Below are positions 8,777 to 17,001 of a DNA stretch of 64,000 nucleotides, one piece after another. Source of the stretch: Dyadobacter bucti (GTDB lineage: Bacteria > Bacteroidota > Bacteroidia > Cytophagales > Spirosomataceae); NCBI RefSeq assembly GCF_005869225.1, contig NZ_SWFP01000005.1, positions 636,681 through 700,680 on the forward strand. The letters run 5' to 3'. Both the position numbers and the translations under genes were made by a program. Position 1 is the first letter of the stretch. Each line of letters starts with the position of its first letter. The notes under the pieces were generated by a model. The model was not told where the DNA came from. It did no database searches and saw only the letters and a program-made list of their open reading frames with translations.

Positions 8777-9145
8777 TCAGAGCTGAAACTCGGGATTATA
8801 AATAAGCCCAACTACGTTGCCCCAGGGATCTCTGACGGTGGCTACTACTATTTCACCTCCTACGTTTTGAGGGGCTTCGTGCTCGGTGGCACCATGTTCC
8901 AGCAGTCGCTTGTACTCGGTTTCGACATTTTCTACGCCCCAGTAAGTCTGCACGTTATCGGTTTTAGCGGACGAAGATTCTTCTGGCTGCAAGCCCAGCT
9001 CGTATCCTGCAATCGTGAAACCTACATGAAATGGTTCGTCGAAATAGGGCTGGGTTTCGAAAACTTCTGTATACCACTTTTTGGCTTTATCGAGATCGGT
9101 AACTTTATAGATCGTTGTTCGGAGTCCGAGAAATCTTTTTTCCAT
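8777..9145 (-). CDS. VOC-family (glyoxalase/bleomycin resistance-like) protein
   Basis: The ATG at 9145 is preferred because the longer frame would overlap the upstream acetyltransferase gene. The 122-residue product is one VOC module: LGLRTTIYKVTDLDKAKKWY at the start, AGYELGLQP in the middle and VRDPWGNVVGLIYNPEF at the end. VOC proteins bind a metal in a paired beta-alpha-beta fold and act as lyases, dioxygenases or binding proteins; no substrate can be assigned. It lies 35 bases after the GNAT gene on the same strand and probably shares its transcript. Confidence 0.82.
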   Translation of the reverse strand: MEKRFLGLRTTIYKVTDLDKAKKWYTEVFETQPYFDEPFHVGFTIAGYELGLQPEESSSAKTDNVQTYWGVENVETEYKRLLEHGATEHEAPQNVGGEIVVATVRDPWGNVVGLIYNPEFQL

Positions 9146-9180
9146 GGTTCTGCTTTGGTTGACCGGAATAGTCCTTGGGG

Positions 9181-9630
9181 TTATAGTTCTTTTTTCATGC
9201 ATACGCTATGTTGCTGGGATTTGTAGTGCCCGAAATTTTCGGTGATGAGGTACCCAAGCCTTTGATACATAGCAATTGCCTCCGGTTGCTTTTTCCCAGT
9301 TTCGAGAACAGCGTATTTGTATTCCAGTTCGCCGCCCCAGCTTTCCAGCTCCCTGACGATCGATGAGCCAAGACCCAATCCCCGGAAATCCGGTGCGATA
9401 AACATGCGTTTTAATTCAAGGGTATTTCCACTGAATCTTTTAAAACAGCCGCAACCAACCGGTAAAGCCTCATGGTAAGCCACTATAACGGTATGGAGAT
9501 CTGAAATGCGGTTATATTCTTCATAATCTGCCTGCTGCGTCTCGTAAATCCGGCAAAGTTCCTCGTCCAGCTGCTGTGTCAGCTTTTTGAAATCAGGATC
9601 TTCACTGTTCGTTCTTTTAATAATGGGCAT
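9181..9630 (-). CDS. GNAT-family N-acetyltransferase
   Basis: The start at 9630 (MPIIKRTNSED) gives 149 residues and leaves 16 bases after the DUF72 gene; a longer frame to 9693 would overlap that gene. The acetyl-CoA binding motif is FIAPDFRGLGLGSSIVREL (about residues 93-111), preceded by the beta-strand LELKRM and followed by YKYAVLETGKKQPEAIAMY and YQRLGY. The protein transfers an acetyl group from acetyl-CoA to an unknown small molecule or amine. It belongs to a run of minus-strand genes (PIN pair, DUF72, GNAT, VOC). Confidence 0.85.
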   Translation of the reverse strand: MPIIKRTNSEDPDFKKLTQQLDEELCRIYETQQADYEEYNRISDLHTVIVAYHEALPVGCGCFKRFSGNTLELKRMFIAPDFRGLGLGSSIVRELESWGGELEYKYAVLETGKKQPEAIAMYQRLGYLITENFGHYKSQQHSVCMKKEL

Positions 9631-9646
9631 GAAAATGAAACCGGGA

Positions 9647-10552
9647 TTATTTACCGTCAAAAAGTGTTTTTTGCTTCTCCGAATTCGGATCATGCGGAAT
9701 TTTTAAAGACATTCCCAGTTTGTCATTGAACATTTTAATGAGGTAGGCTGACAAAAGTGGAGATGCTTCCTCGTGGTTCTGGTGAACAAAGAAATAAATG
9801 TTCTCGATACCTTCTTTCGTCCATTGTTCCAGTCGTTCGAACCAGTCGTCAAGGCGGGTATAATCGGAGTCCACATTGGCACCATTGTAACGTACAAAAG
9901 CAGTAGGGGTGGTGAGCCGCATGTGCAGCAGATCGCGGCGACCAGCCGAATCGGTGATAATGTGCGAGATATTTTTCTTTTCAAGCACTGTATAAAGCTG
10001 CTCGCTATCCCAGGAACCATCATACCAGCCCGTGTGCCTTAGCTCCAGGGCAAGCGGAAATCCGGAAGGCCAGTCTTCGAGATAGGCTTTCAGGTTTTCC
10101 CAGTTTTTGGGTCCGAAATTATCGGGCATCTGCAGGAAAAGCATTCCCAGTTTTTCTTGAAGGTGCGCGATACCGTCCAGAAAAATATCCGTTTGTTCCT
10201 TTGCTTCTTTCAATCTCTTCCAGTGGCTGATTCCCTGATGGAGCTTTGGAAAAAACCTGAAACCTTCGGGCGTTTTATTGTACCAGCTCTCTATCGTTTC
10301 AACCGGGAAATTGTTGTAAAAAGTCGCGTTCAACTCAATACTGTTGAATTGCGTGGCATAATACGCCAGTTCATCTTTTGTCCCTTTCGGATAAAAGCTT
10401 TTCAGATCGGCCTTGTTCCATTTGGCACAACCAATGTAAATATTGGGGTGATCCTGTTTTTTTGCTTCACCGAGCAGAGCCTTGTTGGCCGCTGCATCCG
10501 CTGGTAATTTAAAATCAATTTCATCGGGATTATCAACTTTTCCGAATTTCAT
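9647..10552 (-). CDS. DUF72 (YecE-like) protein
   Basis: The ATG at 10552 (MKFGKVDNPDEIDF) gives 301 residues; the longer frame overlaps the PIN toxin gene. DUF72 hallmarks are present: IYIGCAKWNKADLKSFYP near residue 40, FNSIELNATFYN, FRFFPKLHQGISH, LEDWPSGFPLALELRHTGW and a C-terminal IYFFVHQNHEEASP. The fold is a TIM barrel. No activity is established for the family, although a nuclease-like or sugar-isomerase-like role has been suggested from its fold. It lies 29 bases downstream of the PIN gene. Confidence 0.85.
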   Translation of the reverse strand: MKFGKVDNPDEIDFKLPADAAANKALLGEAKKQDHPNIYIGCAKWNKADLKSFYPKGTKDELAYYATQFNSIELNATFYNNFPVETIESWYNKTPEGFRFFPKLHQGISHWKRLKEAKEQTDIFLDGIAHLQEKLGMLFLQMPDNFGPKNWENLKAYLEDWPSGFPLALELRHTGWYDGSWDSEQLYTVLEKKNISHIITDSAGRRDLLHMRLTTPTAFVRYNGANVDSDYTRLDDWFERLEQWTKEGIENIYFFVHQNHEEASPLLSAYLIKMFNDKLGMSLKIPHDPNSEKQKTLFDGK

Positions 10553-10581
10553 AATGTCGATTGTTGAAGTTTTTTCAGGGC

Positions 10582-10989
10582 TTATAGGAATGGGTTTCGA
10601 ATCTCTAGCTGATTGATCAAAAGCCCGTGATGGAGATATTCGGAAAATAAAACCGAACAATCTGCTCCTATGGCTGAGGCTACTATGATAGAATCAAACC
10701 ATTGGAGTTGATATCGTTCAGCTAAAACAACTGCTTTGTGAATTGTAGCCAGCTTTACCTGAACCAGTTCGTTGTTCGATTCAATCTCGTCAACTGCTGA
10801 TCGGATATCTTGCCACGGCAGTTTCAGCTTTTTTCGAAGTACGTTGCAGGTTTCCTTTAATACTTGTGTCGAAATGATTGTGTTTGTATTTGCGGCGACC
10901 TGCAGGGTAATTGAATGTCTGATTGGTTCATCCTGCGCATAGCAATATAAAAGGATATTGGTATCCAGAAAGAACCTTTCATCGCTCAT
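10582..10989 (-). CDS. PIN-domain toxin (VapC-like ribonuclease)
   Basis: The 135-residue protein is a complete PIN domain. The N-terminal FFLDTNILLYCYAQDE carries the first metal-binding aspartate (D9), STQVLKETCNVL carries the glutamate, and the C-terminal part QWFDSIIVASAIGADCSVLFSEYL carries the acidic pair in a split motif (QWFDSIIVASA and GADCSVLFSE). VapC-type toxins cleave tRNA or rRNA. Its start overlaps the end of the preceding small gene by 11 bases, the usual coupling of antitoxin then toxin. Confidence 0.87.
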   Translation of the reverse strand: MSDERFFLDTNILLYCYAQDEPIRHSITLQVAANTNTIISTQVLKETCNVLRKKLKLPWQDIRSAVDEIESNNELVQVKLATIHKAVVLAERYQLQWFDSIIVASAIGADCSVLFSEYLHHGLLINQLEIRNPFL

Positions 10990-11167
10990 TTGCTTCTTCG
11001 CGGTTAAAGCGAAATCCCTCCAGATTGATGCGGATGGCTTCGTAGGTCTTGTCTTTTTTTGCGTTGCCTGTGACGTCGGTTTCCTTCATGTCAATTGCAC
11101 CAATTTTTTCCAAGCCCTCCAGAACTGAAAGTGCGAAATCTTGTTTAATATCGACAATAAGAGTCAT
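10979..11167 (-). CDS. Antitoxin partner of the PIN toxin
   Basis: This is a 62-residue protein directly before and overlapping the PIN gene. It starts MTLIVDIKQDFALSVLEGLEKIG and has a charged C-terminal half, the common plan of VapB-like antitoxins in Bacteroidota: an N-terminal folded part and a C-terminal tail that wraps the toxin (N-terminal piece MTLIVDIKQDFALS, tail FRFNREEANER). I do not recognise its DNA-binding family. Its promoter region holds a perfect 16-bp palindrome, which fits self-repression by the toxin-antitoxin complex. Confidence 0.75.
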   Translation of the reverse strand: MTLIVDIKQDFALSVLEGLEKIGAIDMKETDVTGNAKKDKTYEAIRINLEGFRFNREEANER

Positions 11168-11177
11168 GACGATAATT

Positions 11178-11197
11178 TTTGGTTATAACCAAATTTA
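11178..11197 (-). promoter_or_regulatory. Promoter -7 box with overlapping palindromic operator
   Basis: TTTGGTTATAACCAAA (11178-11193) is a perfect 16-bp palindrome lying 11 bases before the antitoxin ATG. It overlaps TAAATTTG (minus strand, 11197-11190), an exact match to the Bacteroidota TAnnTTTG element. No TTG was found at -33. The geometry suits autoregulation of the toxin-antitoxin operon. Confidence 0.6.
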
Positions 11198-11267
11198 GGA
11201 AAAATATATGAATCAGGACTTGCCAGATTCTTCAGGAATCTGACAAATCTCCTAATCTCAAAATATA

Positions 11268-11783
11268 CTACCGTCCAAAATCATCCTGTACCCTGACGAT
11301 GTCGTCTTCATCGGATGGATTGGCGGGATCGGTGTGCTGCCAGATTTCGGCGACAAAACCCCATTCATTAACACCTACAAGCCGGTGACGCTCACCTTTT
11401 TTCAGATCAACTACCGTTCCGATCGGCAGCTGGCGCAATTCCGTTTCTTCGTCGGTATCACTGATCACAATGCCGGCGTTTCCGCCGATCACTTTCCATA
11501 TCTCCGCGCGACGGTGGTGGTACTGCCACGACAGACGTTTGTTCGGTGCTACGACCAGTATTTTCGGGCTCAGTTTTTCATAACCTGCAAAGTCTTCGAG
11601 GGAAAGATGAGGGAAGAACGTGGATATGAATTTCGGTGCTTCGTTTTCTTCCAAAACAAAAAAACCTCCCCACGGACGGGAATGGTCTTTACTTACCACC
11701 GTGAACCCTTGTTCATCTATAAACTGTTGTACTTTTTCAAAAACGACTCCCTTGTCGGCATCTGCCGGAAATGATTGTATCAT
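11268..11783 (-). CDS. Cupin, type II mannose-6-phosphate isomerase-like
   Basis: The protein has 171 residues and resembles the C-terminal cupin of bifunctional mannose-1-phosphate guanylyltransferase/mannose-6-phosphate isomerase. Key segments are SRPWGGFFVLEE, KILVVAPNKRLSWQYHHRRAE (split as KILVVAPNKRLS and WQYHHRRAEIWKV), IPIG-like LPIGTVVDLKKGERHRLVG and GFVAEIWQHTD. The metal-binding histidines and glutamate of the cupin are present (YHHRRAE, then RHRL). It would interconvert mannose-6-phosphate and fructose-6-phosphate or act on a related sugar phosphate. It is separate from the mannan locus, but a supporting role in mannose metabolism is possible. Confidence 0.75.
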   Translation of the reverse strand: MIQSFPADADKGVVFEKVQQFIDEQGFTVVSKDHSRPWGGFFVLEENEAPKFISTFFPHLSLEDFAGYEKLSPKILVVAPNKRLSWQYHHRRAEIWKVIGGNAGIVISDTDEETELRQLPIGTVVDLKKGERHRLVGVNEWGFVAEIWQHTDPANPSDEDDIVRVQDDFGR

Positions 11784-11888
11784 ACTATTTGAATTTTAAG
11801 ATCGTGTGAAACTCAAAATTAGGATAAAAAACAAAAAGATGCCCCAAAATATTCAGAGCACCTTTTGAATTATATCTACTAATTTATA

Positions 11889-13469
11889 CTATTTGTCCCA
11901 CCATACCTTGGTGGTGAATTCGTCCGGCAAAGTGGCTCCAGCCTGATAGTTCGGGTTACCTGCTACTTCGTTGGTCGGATATCTTAGTCTTACCGGAATT
12001 GTACCGTTTGTAACATTACCAGGATAGTTTGTCGGGGTCAGCACAGGGAAACCAGTTCTTCTCCAGTCCGACCATGCCTCCCACCAGTTGAAAAATTTGT
12101 TTACCCACATCTGCTCTCCGATCATTTGCAAAGCAGGCTTCGTAACGCCATAGGGATAGGTGGTCAGGTAGGCAGTTGCAGCTGCATCCGTAACGATCAG
12201 TGACGCGTCATAAGGCGTATACATCTGCATGGATGCTTTTACGCCCGCATCATAATGCGACTTGGCAGTACCAGCAATACCTGTACCGATTTTTCTTTCA
12301 ATTGCTTCTGCGAGTAAGAGCTCGATTTCTCCGTAATTCATGATCATGTACGGGTCAGAATCCTGTAACATCCGGGGATTGATCCGCGAATATGTTTTTG
12401 GCACGTCCACAGTCTGGCCTTCCAGATTGTCGAGCATTGCCTGATCGTAGCCATTGGGCATCCCTTTTTGTTTCAGTGGATCTAAATTGATTGTAACGTC
12501 GCCTATTCCACCACTAATGATCATGAGACGGGGATCATCATCTGTTGCGATGGCTGGGTTAGTCCCTTTTAGCCAATTTACAAGTGTAGCGCTCAAGTAT
12601 GGAGGCTGTCCTCCGTCTCCCGGGTCAAAAGCTCTGGATATACCATTCTGATTCACCCATTCGCTTGGTCCGTCCGCCATTGCAACCCATACATTGTCAG
12701 CGTTGCTGGCGAATACCCCGCCTGCGGCTGCTTTAGTTACATAAGTTGCAGCTTTGGCCGCGTCCACATTTGATATACGCATTGCAAGGCGCAGCATCAG
12801 CGAGAATCCCCATTTTTTCCATTTCGCAATGTCACCATTGTAAATAAAGTCGGCGTTTTTAAATCCTTCGTCCGGATTTGAGGCGTTCAATGCAGCTGTT
12901 GCTTCATCGAGTTCTTTGAGCAGGTCGGTATAAACGGCTTCCTGGCTTTCATATTTAGGGAAGAAAACACCTTCAATCCCCTGGTTGGCTTCTGAATACG
13001 GAATGTTACCGTAAAAGTCCGTCAATCTGGCGAAACTGAATGCCCTTATGATCCGAGCGGCCTGGCGCATATTCAGATATTTACCTTCGGCAAAGCCACC
13101 GGGGCCCGATTGTTTCAGAATCTCAGCAACGTTTTTTAATTGGTCGTTATAGGTAAATTCGAACGGTGCCGCATTGGTTTCAGCGTTAACGGTGTACTTG
13201 TCACCAGGAGCGATGCCCCCACCGGAATTTGCCAGTTGCTGGATCGCATAGGCACACATGCCAATGTTTGTCCGCCAGTCGATGTACCTGTTGTCACCAG
13301 TACTTCCGTTGGATGCGATACCCAATTCGGCGGAAGTGAAGATGAAGTTTAGGTCTACCTCGTTTAGTGCCTGCGGGTTAATGTTCAGATCATGTAACTG
13401 CTTTGTATCGCACCCCGTTACCAGTACTACCGCCAGCCCGTACTTTATATATTTTTTCAAATTTTTCAT
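11889..13469 (-). CDS. SusD/RagB-like outer-membrane nutrient-binding lipoprotein
   Basis: The 526-residue protein has a lipoprotein signal ending VLVTGC, with the lipidated cysteine near residue 20. The start of the mature part (LHDLNINPQALNEVDLNFIF, in pieces LHDLNINP and LNEVDLNFIF) and the TPR-like helices (ARIIRAFSFARLTDFYGNIP) match the SusD-like_2 branch. It sits on the cell surface as a lid over the SusC channel encoded 11 bases upstream and binds oligosaccharide or peptide ligands. The C-terminal part ends with the usual NWWEAWSDWRRTGFPVL segment. Its place beside mannobiose enzymes suggests a manno-oligosaccharide ligand, but that is inferred. Confidence 0.9.
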   Translation of the reverse strand: MKNLKKYIKYGLAVVLVTGCDTKQLHDLNINPQALNEVDLNFIFTSAELGIASNGSTGDNRYIDWRTNIGMCAYAIQQLANSGGGIAPGDKYTVNAETNAAPFEFTYNDQLKNVAEILKQSGPGGFAEGKYLNMRQAARIIRAFSFARLTDFYGNIPYSEANQGIEGVFFPKYESQEAVYTDLLKELDEATAALNASNPDEGFKNADFIYNGDIAKWKKWGFSLMLRLAMRISNVDAAKAATYVTKAAAGGVFASNADNVWVAMADGPSEWVNQNGISRAFDPGDGGQPPYLSATLVNWLKGTNPAIATDDDPRLMIISGGIGDVTINLDPLKQKGMPNGYDQAMLDNLEGQTVDVPKTYSRINPRMLQDSDPYMIMNYGEIELLLAEAIERKIGTGIAGTAKSHYDAGVKASMQMYTPYDASLIVTDAAATAYLTTYPYGVTKPALQMIGEQMWVNKFFNWWEAWSDWRRTGFPVLTPTNYPGNVTNGTIPVRLRYPTNEVAGNPNYQAGATLPDEFTTKVWWDK

Positions 13470-13480
13470 TTTGTGTCGAA

Positions 13481-16400
13481 TTAGAATGTAGCTCTTAAAT
13501 TGAAACCATAACTGCGTGTGGAAGGGAAACCGAAATAATCAAAACCCTGAGAGTTACCATTGGCGTAATTAGATTCAGGATCAATGTTTGGCGTATTCTT
13601 GAACAGAATTGCCAGGTTACGACCAACAAATGACAGTGTCAGGTTTTGCAGCGGCGTCTTGGTAAGCAATTTTTTCGGGAACGAGTATCCCAGCGTGAGC
13701 TGTCTCAATTTAATAAAGGATGCATCATAAAGATACATCTTAGTGGAAACGTTGTCTCCCTCGCCACCTATCGCGCCCCAGTAGTTATATGCCTGCAAAG
13801 GAGTTAAAGTTTTTGTAAAGGGCGTGTATACGTTGCCTTCCTGTGTTACACCAGTTATCGTAAGTGGTGCTTCTCCTTCGCGGCCCTGCAAAGAGGCTTT
13901 GCTTAGTCCCCACTGATCGAGCCTCATGTTGGTTCCGGAAAGAATATCGCCGCCAACTTTGAAGTCGACCAGGAACGAAAGATCAAACCCTTTGTAGTTA
14001 AATGCATTGGTTACCCCTCCCGTCATTTTTGCAATACCATTTCCGATGATTTCGTAACCTGGAGCACTGACCGGACGGCCATCGGCATCAAATACAGGCT
14101 GACCATCAGGAGATAATTTCTGAACACGTCCTGTAATCATACCGAAAGGCTGGCCGACGATATTTTTGATGAAGGCATTTCTGGTCCTGGGCTCATCCAT
14201 TACCAGTTCAGTTGTGCCCTCGATGAGCGATTTTACCTTGCTGTTATTTTTGGCCAGGTTCACCGTAATATCCCATGTCACGTTGCTGCTTTTAAGCGGA
14301 GTAGCCGTTAACAGCAGCTCTAAACCTCGGTTCTGTAATTTACCCAGGTTTACGGATGTACTACCAAAACCAGAGGCTCTTGAGATGGTCGCGTTCAGAA
14401 TGTCATCTGTTGTTTGCTGGTCGTAGTAAGTAAAGTCTACGCCGAGTTTGTTATTAAATACCCTGAAATCAATTCCGACTTCCGTTTCGGTAACCAAAAG
14501 CGGCTTAAGTGCCGGATTAGGAATATTTCCTCCATTACCCATTGCCTGTGAGAACGAGGCCATAGGGTGCTGCAGATGGGGGTTTCCATTCAGAGAATAG
14601 GTAAGGTTATTTTGATAAGGTTCGATTGTAACATTACCTACCTGCGCCCAGGATGCTCTTACTTTACCATAAGATAACCATGATGGAAGCCCTTTAAACG
14701 CATCCGAGAAAACAAAGCTACCGCCGATAGAAGGATACAGGACGCTGTTTGTTTCCGGGTTAAGTACTGAGAACCAGTCATTTCTCGCTGTTGCGGTAAT
14801 GAATAGGAATCCGTCGTATGATAATTCAGCTGATCCTAAAAGAGAATTGATGCCACTTTCCTTGGGATCGTAATTAAAGGATCTGTCCTTGACATTATTC
14901 AATGCGGGGAAGAAAGCGACGTTAAACCCGTTGCCATAGACGTTTACATATTCAAATTTTCTTCTCATCCTGTTACCGCCGGCAAAAGCAGTAAAGCCGA
15001 TTTTTCCAAACTCTTTGGTTGCACCGATGGTATACTCTGCATTAAGCTCCGAAACATTCCAGTTTCCCAGACTTCTCGCCCCCCCGCGTTGATAACCGGT
15101 ACCTTCAGGCGTAAGACTTTCTGCACGTCTGGTATATTTGTCCAAACCTACACGTCCCTGAATGAACAACCAATCGGTAATCTGGTATTTTAACTGGCCC
15201 GAAGTTATGATACGGTTCTTCTGGTCGGATTTGATGAACTGATAAGCGGTCCAGTATGGATTTTGCCCCCAGTTATTGCTTGCCTGCTGAAATTCCTCTC
15301 CGACTTTTTTAGGCTGAGTACCACCCCAGATGCTAAGGCTCGCATCATCAGTACCCGGTGCAATCGCCCCAGGCTTGTTAGGATCTCCGTAGTAGGAAAG
15401 TACATTGTAATCGCCCGGAATTCTCCATACGCTCTGGATGGCATTTCCCGGAGAATCGGATACATTAGGCCGGTTTTTAGCTTTTTCCTCTGAGTACAAG
15501 ATTTTAGCATCCATTGTCAATCTTTTTCCAAACTTGGATTGGGTTGACAGCGATAGATTGAGCCGGTCGAAGCCAGAATTTGGAATGATTGACGTGCTTT
15601 TCATATTCGTTACTGAGGCTCGGAAATTCTGTGTTTCGTTACCACCAGAGAAGGCCAGGCTGTTGGTAAATGCAGATCCGGTTTTCAGGTATCTTGAGAA
15701 GTTATCGCCTGCGTGCGAGTATGGGTGCATTTTTCCATCAAAACCGATAACCTGGCTGTTATCGAATTTAGGCCCCCAGGAATCGTCTCCCCATTCGTAA
15801 GCCTGGTTTTGATTGATAGGTTTCGAAGCTACACCATTTACATAAGAACCACTTCCATGAGATTTCTGCAGATCGGATAGGTCATTAAGTTTTTCAAAAA
15901 CATAATTTGACCCAAATTCAACACCAATGCCTTTTCTCTTCGATCCACGTTTGGTGGTTACGTTGATGACACCGTTCGCTGCGCGCGAGCCGTAAAGAGC
16001 CGCAGCGTTGGCACCTTTCAAAACTGTAATTGACTCGATGTCGTCAGGATTGATACTGGAAAGACCGTCACCTTCGTCAGATCCACCCCACAGACCGGCC
16101 TGACCAAAGTTATTGTTATCCATCGGGATACCGTCAATTACATAGAGAGGTTGGTTATTGCCCTGTAAAGACTTGTTTCCGCGGATAATAACCCTGGAAG
16201 AACCAGCGGGGCCAGACGCGATTTTACTCACATTGACACCTGCCACCCGGCCCGCCAGCGCGTTTCCGAGGTTGGCCTCCCGGGCCTGCGTGAGGTTACT
16301 GCCATTTACTTCGGTGATGGAGTAGGCCAGGGCTCTTTTGTCCCTGTTAATACCAAGAGCAGTTACTACCACTTCATTTAACGCAGTGGCTTCCGCCGCC

Positions 16401-16681
16401 AGGGACAGGTTCAAAACAGAAGCATTGGCAACCACTTCCTGGGTGACATAACCTATGTAACTAAAAGTTAATGTTTTACCTTTTTCGACGGTAATACTGT
16501 AATCTCCTTTGTCATTCGTTGTGGTACCCCGGGTTGTTCCCTTGACTACCACGTTTACACCCGCGATATCTCCGCCGGACGCGTCGCTTACTTTCCCTGA
16601 TACTGTCATTTCCTGTGCGTAGCTCGTCAGAGATAGCGTCGAAATCAGTACCAATACAATAAATAGTACATTTTTTTTCAT
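13481..16681 (-). CDS. SusC/RagA-family TonB-linked outer-membrane channel
   Basis: The protein has 1066 residues. A signal peptide (about 1-22, cleaved after SYAQ) is followed by a carboxypeptidase D regulatory-like domain at about 25-100 (VSGKVSDASGGDIAGVNVVV), then the plug with QAREANLGNALAGRVAGV, GPAGSSRVIIRGNKSL and the SusC signature INPDDIESITVLKGANAAAL, then a large beta-barrel ending in phenylalanine (NLRATF). It imports a ligand delivered by its SusD partner, powered by TonB. It lies 320 bases after the 2-epimerase gene on the same strand and has its own promoter element, so it may be regulated separately from the enzyme operon. Confidence 0.93.
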   Translation of the reverse strand: MKKNVLFIVLVLISTLSLTSYAQEMTVSGKVSDASGGDIAGVNVVVKGTTRGTTTNDKGDYSITVEKGKTLTFSYIGYVTQEVVANASVLNLSLAAEATALNEVVVTALGINRDKRALAYSITEVNGSNLTQAREANLGNALAGRVAGVNVSKIASGPAGSSRVIIRGNKSLQGNNQPLYVIDGIPMDNNNFGQAGLWGGSDEGDGLSSINPDDIESITVLKGANAAALYGSRAANGVINVTTKRGSKRKGIGVEFGSNYVFEKLNDLSDLQKSHGSGSYVNGVASKPINQNQAYEWGDDSWGPKFDNSQVIGFDGKMHPYSHAGDNFSRYLKTGSAFTNSLAFSGGNETQNFRASVTNMKSTSIIPNSGFDRLNLSLSTQSKFGKRLTMDAKILYSEEKAKNRPNVSDSPGNAIQSVWRIPGDYNVLSYYGDPNKPGAIAPGTDDASLSIWGGTQPKKVGEEFQQASNNWGQNPYWTAYQFIKSDQKNRIITSGQLKYQITDWLFIQGRVGLDKYTRRAESLTPEGTGYQRGGARSLGNWNVSELNAEYTIGATKEFGKIGFTAFAGGNRMRRKFEYVNVYGNGFNVAFFPALNNVKDRSFNYDPKESGINSLLGSAELSYDGFLFITATARNDWFSVLNPETNSVLYPSIGGSFVFSDAFKGLPSWLSYGKVRASWAQVGNVTIEPYQNNLTYSLNGNPHLQHPMASFSQAMGNGGNIPNPALKPLLVTETEVGIDFRVFNNKLGVDFTYYDQQTTDDILNATISRASGFGSTSVNLGKLQNRGLELLLTATPLKSSNVTWDITVNLAKNNSKVKSLIEGTTELVMDEPRTRNAFIKNIVGQPFGMITGRVQKLSPDGQPVFDADGRPVSAPGYEIIGNGIAKMTGGVTNAFNYKGFDLSFLVDFKVGGDILSGTNMRLDQWGLSKASLQGREGEAPLTITGVTQEGNVYTPFTKTLTPLQAYNYWGAIGGEGDNVSTKMYLYDASFIKLRQLTLGYSFPKKLLTKTPLQNLTLSFVGRNLAILFKNTPNIDPESNYANGNSQGFDYFGFPSTRSYGFNLRATF

Positions 16682-17001
16682 AGGTGCCTTTTTGGTAGCG
16701 TAGGTTAAATCAATACATTAAAGAAGGAAATAATACTAAAAATTAACTCAAATATACCATGTTTAATAGGATATTAATATAGTTCTTTTTTATCTAAAAA
16801 TAACACATTCTTAACAGTCTTGGGGAGAAACCGTATAAGTAATTCTAAAAATAATCGCGACACGACTGATGTTATGTAAACTACTGGTTATAAGAGATTT
16901 TTCAATAACACTTCCGAGTGCGTAACCCAGAGAAAACGTCGACGTGCGTTGATATACGTTGAAATTAATATGATTGTAAAATTAGATGAGTCAGCTGGAT
17001 T
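16682..17001 (-). promoter_or_regulatory. Upstream region of the first SusC gene
   Basis: These 320 bases hold no gene. TATATTTG on the minus strand (16756-16749) is an exact TAnnTTTG -7 element 68 bases before the SusC ATG. No TTG or TTTG lies about 20 bp further upstream, which suggests activator dependence. A perfect 10-bp palindrome, ACGTCGACGT, lies at 16936-16945; its role is unknown. I saw no clear terminator after the 2-epimerase gene. Confidence 0.5.

Noticed and set aside
11820..11875. A hairpin terminator after the cupin gene
   Set aside because: The AAAAGATGC/GCACCTTTT stem has a mismatch and lies on the wrong side of the minus-strand cupin gene; at best it could be a weak structure in the SusD 3' region.
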